From: Roseiarcus sp963782255
Lineage (GTDB): Bacteria; Pseudomonadota; Alphaproteobacteria; Rhizobiales; Beijerinckiaceae
Direction of reading: 5' to 3'
Length of the DNA stretch: 64,000 nt
Assembly (NCBI GenBank): GCA_963782255.1
Contig: CAWAIS010000001.1
Coordinates: 2,728,001 to 2,792,000, forward strand
Below the pieces are notes generated by a model that saw only the letters and a list, made by a program, of their open reading frames with translations, was not told the DNA's origin and did not search any database. A program made the position numbers and the translations under genes. This document shows, piece by piece, positions 63,435 through 64,000 of the stretch (within the stretch, counting starts at the first letter, position 1; every line of letters begins with the position of its first letter).

Positions 63435-64000
63435 TCAGCTCGCGCGCAGGGCCTCGACGCCCGGCAAGGCCTTGCCTTCCATCCATTCGAGGAACGCGCC
63501 GCCCGCCGCCGAGACATAGGTGAACTGGCCGGCGACGCCCGCCTCGTTGAGCGCCGCGACCGTGTCGCCGCCGCCCGCGATCGCCTTGAGCTTGCCGTCG
63601 CGCGTCAGGAAACCAACCGTCTTGGCGATCGCGAAGGTCGCCGCCTCGAACGGCGGCGTCTCGAACGCGCCGAACGGCCCGTTCCAGACGAGCGTCTTGA
63701 CCTGGCCGAGGACCTCTTCGATCGCAACCACGGACTTCGGCCCGATGTCGAGGATCATTTCGTCCTCGGCGACATGATCGACGTCGACCACGCGCGCGGG
63801 AACGTGGGGCTTGAGCTCCTTGGCGACGGTCGCGTCGATCGGAAGCACGATGCGGCACTTGGCCTTCTCCGCTTCCGCCATGATCGAACGCGCCTTCTCC
63901 GCCATGTCCTTCTCGCACAGCGACTTCCCGACCGCCTTGCCTTCCGCAAACAGGAAGGTGTTGGCCATGCCGCCGCCGATGATGAGGACGTCGACCTTCT
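63435..64000 (-). CDS. pgk: Phosphoglycerate kinase, C-terminal part
   Basis: The gene runs off the right edge; about 188 C-terminal codons are present. Glycolytic enzyme transferring phosphate between 1,3-bisphosphoglycerate and ADP. The nucleotide-side domain shows LIIGGGMANTFLFAEG, DIGPKSVVAIEEV, TLVWNGPFGAFE, AIAGGGDTVAAL and the terminal SAAGGAFLEWMEGKALPGV. It is intact as far as visible. Confidence 0.97.
   Translation of the reverse strand, partial: KVDVLIIGGGMANTFLFAEGKAVGKSLCEKDMAEKARSIMAEAEKAKCRIVLPIDATVAKELKPHVPARVVDVDHVAEDEMILDIGPKSVVAIEEVLGQVKTLVWNGPFGAFETPPFEAATFAIAKTVGFLTRDGKLKAIAGGGDTVAALNEAGVAGQFTYVSAAGGAFLEWMEGKALPGVEALRAS

Overview
The window is GC-rich chromosomal DNA of an alphaproteobacterium, most likely of the order Hyphomicrobiales (Rhizobiales). 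The evidence is the gene content: a 14-gene-type nuo operon, the tig-clpP-clpX-lon-hup order, RES/Xre, DUF2934, DUF3291 and DUF779 genes, and a candidate EcfG-type stress promoter. No rRNA is present, so family or genus cannot be fixed; a Methylocystaceae/Beijerinckiaceae-like host would fit but is a guess.

Layout. 1-7878 (minus): respiratory complex I genes nuoA-B-C-D-E-F-G and the first codons of nuoH, with two extra genes inside the operon (a small membrane protein between nuoD and nuoE, a DUF3291 protein between nuoF and nuoG). 8138-16452 (minus): tRNA-Asp, a periplasmic ClpP-fold-like protein, tRNA-Val, then the protein quality-control block hup, lon, clpX, clpP, tig and tRNA-Leu. 16555-18174: a 54-residue membrane protein and a Tat-exported cupredoxin-fold protein that has lost its copper ligands.

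18177-28526 is a mobile-element island: an interrupted IS630 transposase, a complete IS481 element, a group II intron cut inside domain V, a frameshifted FRG-domain gene in less GC-rich DNA, an IS91-family element with its own tyrosine recombinase, an IS110-family element with a long non-coding right side, and a RES/Xre toxin-antitoxin pair at the far edge. IS481 joins half an IS630 gene to half a group II intron, which looks like the scar of a deletion between two IS481 copies.

28596-44319 returns to housekeeping and metabolism: MgtE and ClcA transporters, a small exported protein with an EcfG-like promoter, a beta-keto-acid cleavage enzyme divergent from a class III aminotransferase, LolA, exonuclease III, a penicillin-acylase-type Ntn hydrolase, aldehyde dehydrogenase with a DUF779 protein, a response regulator coupled to a cyclic-nucleotide-binding protein and a zincin, and an HNH nuclease. 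Two inverted copies of a hairpin-forming repeat of about 140-175 bp (near 33.0 kb and 44.4 kb) bracket most of this segment.

44820-64000: a methyltransferase; a sulfatase operon in which the formylglycine-generating enzyme, two membrane proteins and the sulfatase are co-transcribed and end in a clear terminator; a hydrolase lacking its nucleophile serine; an acyltransferase; a WYL regulator; dxs with a coupled small membrane protein; a phosphoketolase preceded by two DUF2934 genes; a methyltransferase; a tightly coupled partner-switching module (STAS antagonist, HATPase anti-sigma kinase, PP2C phosphatase fused to a cyclic-nucleotide domain); a 4Fe-4S protein; a thioesterase; and the 3' part of pgk.

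The most interesting leads are the repeat pair, the G6 tract that puts the cyclic-nucleotide protein out of frame across the zincin gene, the self-contained sulfatase operon, the fused sensor phosphatase, and the IS481 scar.
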